Assembly (NCBI GenBank): GCA_021776235.1
Contig: JAJFGG010000069.1
Span: 124,001 to 188,000, forward strand
Direction: 5' to 3'
Source of the DNA: Alphaproteobacteria bacterium
GTDB lineage: Bacteria; Pseudomonadota; Alphaproteobacteria; GCA-2731375
DNA: 64,000 nucleotides
In this document: in pieces, positions 62,503 to 64,000 of the stretch
How the letters are laid out: each line of letters starts with the position of its first letter
Position numbering within the stretch: the first letter of the stretch is position 1
The notes under the pieces: generated by a model
What the model saw: the letters and a program-made list of their open reading frames with translations, nothing else
Database searches by the model: none
Told to the model about the DNA's origin: nothing
Program-made: the position numbers and the translations under genes

Positions 62503-64000
62503 ATGGAACGAAAAACACAGATCCACATCATCTATGCCGTCGCCGCCGTCTTCGCTATTCTGATGTTGCAGTCCTGGTTTCAGCAGGCACAGAAGGTCGA
62601 GGTCATTCCCTACAGCGAGTTCCAGCAATTGCTGGTGGAAGGGAAAATCGCCGAGATTGTCGTTACCGAGAAACATATCCGCGGCGTTTTCAAGACCCCG
62701 GGGGATGGCAAAAAGACTTTTAACACGACCCGTATCGAACCGGCCCTGGCCGAAAGCCTGGCCAAATACGACGTCAAGGTAACGGGGGGCAGCGATGGCG
62801 GCGTCCTTAAGGATGTTTTCTCCTGGCTGTTGCCAATGGTGCTTTTCCTTGGTGTTTGGATGTTCGTTATCCGCCGTTTCGCGGACCGCCAGGGGCTTGG
62901 CGGCGGCATGATGTCGATCGGCAAAAGCAAGGCCAAGATCTTTGTCGAAAGCGATATTGAAGTCAGCTTTGACGATGTTGCCGGGGTTGACGAAGCGAAA
63001 ATCGAATTGCAGGAAATCGTCACCTTTCTGCGCAACCCAGAGGTTTATGGCCGGCTGGGCGCGCGTCTGCCCAAGGGGGTCTTGTTGGTGGGGCCGCCCG
63101 GGACGGGCAAGACCCTGCTGGCCCGCGCCGTCGCCGGCGAGGCCGGGGTGCCGTTCTTTTCGATCAGCGGCTCGGAATTTGTCGAGATGTTTGTCGGCGT
63201 GGGCGCGGCCCGTGTGCGCGATTTGTTCGAACAGGCCCGCAAGGCCTCGCCCTGCATCATCTTTATAGACGAATTGGATGCCCTGGGGCGTGCCCGCGGG
63301 GCTTTTCCCGGCATGGGCGGCCATGATGAAAAGGAACATACGCTCAACCAGTTGTTGATGGAGCTGGATGGCTTCGATCCCTCGAAGGAAGGGATGGTCT
63401 TGCTGGCCGCCACCAACCGGCCTGAAATCCTCGATCCGGCACTGCTGCGCGCCGGACGCTTCGACCGTCAGGTGCTGGTCGACCGGCCCGACAAGATAGG
63501 CCGGGCGCAGATTCTAGATGTGCATGTAAAAAAGGTTCACCTGGCAGGTGACGTCGACAGCGGCGCGGTGGCTGGCCTGACGCCGGGTTTCACCGGCGCG
63601 GACCTGGCCAATCTGGTTAACGAGGCGGCCTTGCTGGCAACCCGGCGGGGCGCCGACGAAGTCAATATGGCCGATTTCGTGGAGGCGATCGAACGCATTA
63701 TCGCCGGCCTGGAAAAGAAGAACCGTCTGCTCAATCCCCAGGAGCGTGCGGTCGTCGCGCATCATGAAATGGGCCATGCCCTGGTTTCCCTGGCCCTGCC
63801 GGGCACCGATAAGGTCGAGAAAGTATCGATCATTCCGCGCGGCATCGGCTCCCTCGGTTATACCATTCAACGCCCCACCGAAGACCGCTATCTGATGACA
63901 CGCCAGGAGCTGGAAAACAAGATGGCCGTGCTTTTGGGCGGCCGGGCGGCGGAAATGCTGATTTTCGAACGCCGCTCCACCGGCGCCGCCGACGATCTGA
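62503..64000 (+). CDS. ftsH2: Second ATP-dependent FtsH-like metalloprotease (partial, cut by window end)
   Basis: 499 codons are visible and the frame is still open at the edge. ATG 62503 follows GGGAGCGGGA. Two N-terminal helices (about 8-25 and 108-128) flank a short periplasmic part. Walker A is GPPGTGKT (197-204), Walker B IIFIDELD, then the [18 protein letters not shown] region, and the zinc site H421-E-M-G-H425 is present. It differs from the copy at 42573 in the periplasmic sequence and the loop after Walker B. It is cotranscribed with cbpA-cbpM. Confidence 0.95.
   Translation, partial: MERKTQIHIIYAVAAVFAILMLQSWFQQAQKVEVIPYSEFQQLLVEGKIAEIVVTEKHIRGVFKTPGDGKKTFNTTRIEPALAESLAKYDVKVTGGSDGGVLKDVFSWLLPMVLFLGVWMFVIRRFADRQGLGGGMMSIGKSKAKIFVESDIEVSFDDVAGVDEAKIELQEIVTFLRNPEVYGRLGARLPKGVLLVGPPGTGKTLLARAVAGEAGVPFFSISGSEFVEMFVGVGAARVRDLFEQARKASPCIIFIDELDALGRARGAFPGMGGHDEKEHTLNQLLMELDGFDPSKEGMVLLAATNRPEILDPALLRAGRFDRQVLVDRPDKIGRAQILDVHVKKVHLAGDVDSGAVAGLTPGFTGADLANLVNEAALLATRRGADEVNMADFVEAIERIIAGLEKKNRLLNPQERAVVAHHEMGHALVSLALPGTDKVEKVSIIPRGIGSLGYTIQRPTEDRYLMTRQELENKMAVLLGGRAAEMLIFERRSTGAADDL

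Noticed and set aside
62116-63339. A 407-aa minus-strand frame over the second ftsH
   Set aside because: Antisense of a clear AAA+ protease; no motif.

Overview
The window is a GC-rich chromosomal segment of a denitrifying alphaproteobacterium, probably of the Rhodospirillales type. The evidence is the conserved order zapA, 6S RNA, 5-formyl-THF cyclo-ligase, ymdB, yebC, ruvCAB, ybgC, tolQRAB-pal-cpoB, tilS, ftsH, folP, glmM, thiD, together with nosR/nosX and an FNR-type regulator. No tRNA, rRNA, CRISPR array or transposase gene was recognised. Species identity cannot be read from the sequence.

Region 1 (1-11.8 kb) is linked to nitrous-oxide respiration and redox. It holds nosR and nosX (a flavin transferase), a glycosyltransferase, a HAD phosphatase, msrB and a His-rich hypothetical protein. 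A secreted SUMF1-domain protein diverges from the most unusual gene of the window, a secreted protein with about 40 cysteines in Cys-Asn-Pro-Cys repeats fused to a cytochrome P460-like c-heme domain. An orphan sensor kinase and an MFS transporter follow. Region 2 (11.9-21.7 kb) is a catabolic accessory block: DsbA-like isomerase, LLM monooxygenase, TauD-type dioxygenase, HbpS/GlcG protein, GST, UbiX, EamA permease, acyl-CoA dehydrogenase-like protein and an IlvD/Edd dehydratase.

Region 3 (21.7-28.7 kb, minus strand) is a central carbon operon read tkt-gap-pgk-hypothetical-fba(class I)-thiE-hypothetical. Region 4 (29.0-49.4 kb, plus strand) is the conserved housekeeping block: cell-division accessory factors, 6S RNA, Holliday junction processing, the complete Tol-Pal envelope complex with a strong terminator after pal, tRNA-Ile lysidine synthetase, FtsH, folate, peptidoglycan precursor and thiamine genes. 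Region 5 (49.4-56.7 kb) mixes small metabolic and envelope genes and a relatively AT-rich MltF-like transglycosylase gene.

Region 6 (57.0-64 kb) looks like a low-oxygen/stress module: an FNR-type regulator with four candidate cluster cysteines, an FNR box shared with a small hypothetical gene, a class III cyclase, and a second FNR-like box between a zinc alcohol dehydrogenase and cbpA-cbpM plus a second ftsH (cut by the window edge).

Two repeat systems cut across these regions. Three 260-265 bp elements (18194-18457, 21461-21725, 54883-55142) share a layout of 33-34 bp terminal inverted repeats around two hairpins, yet their stem sequences differ while pairing is kept. A short TAGAGC..TTCCGGGCTA repeat family recurs at gene ends and often supplies the TAG stop codon. 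These, and the Cys-rich P460 fusion, are the best candidates for undescribed biology here.
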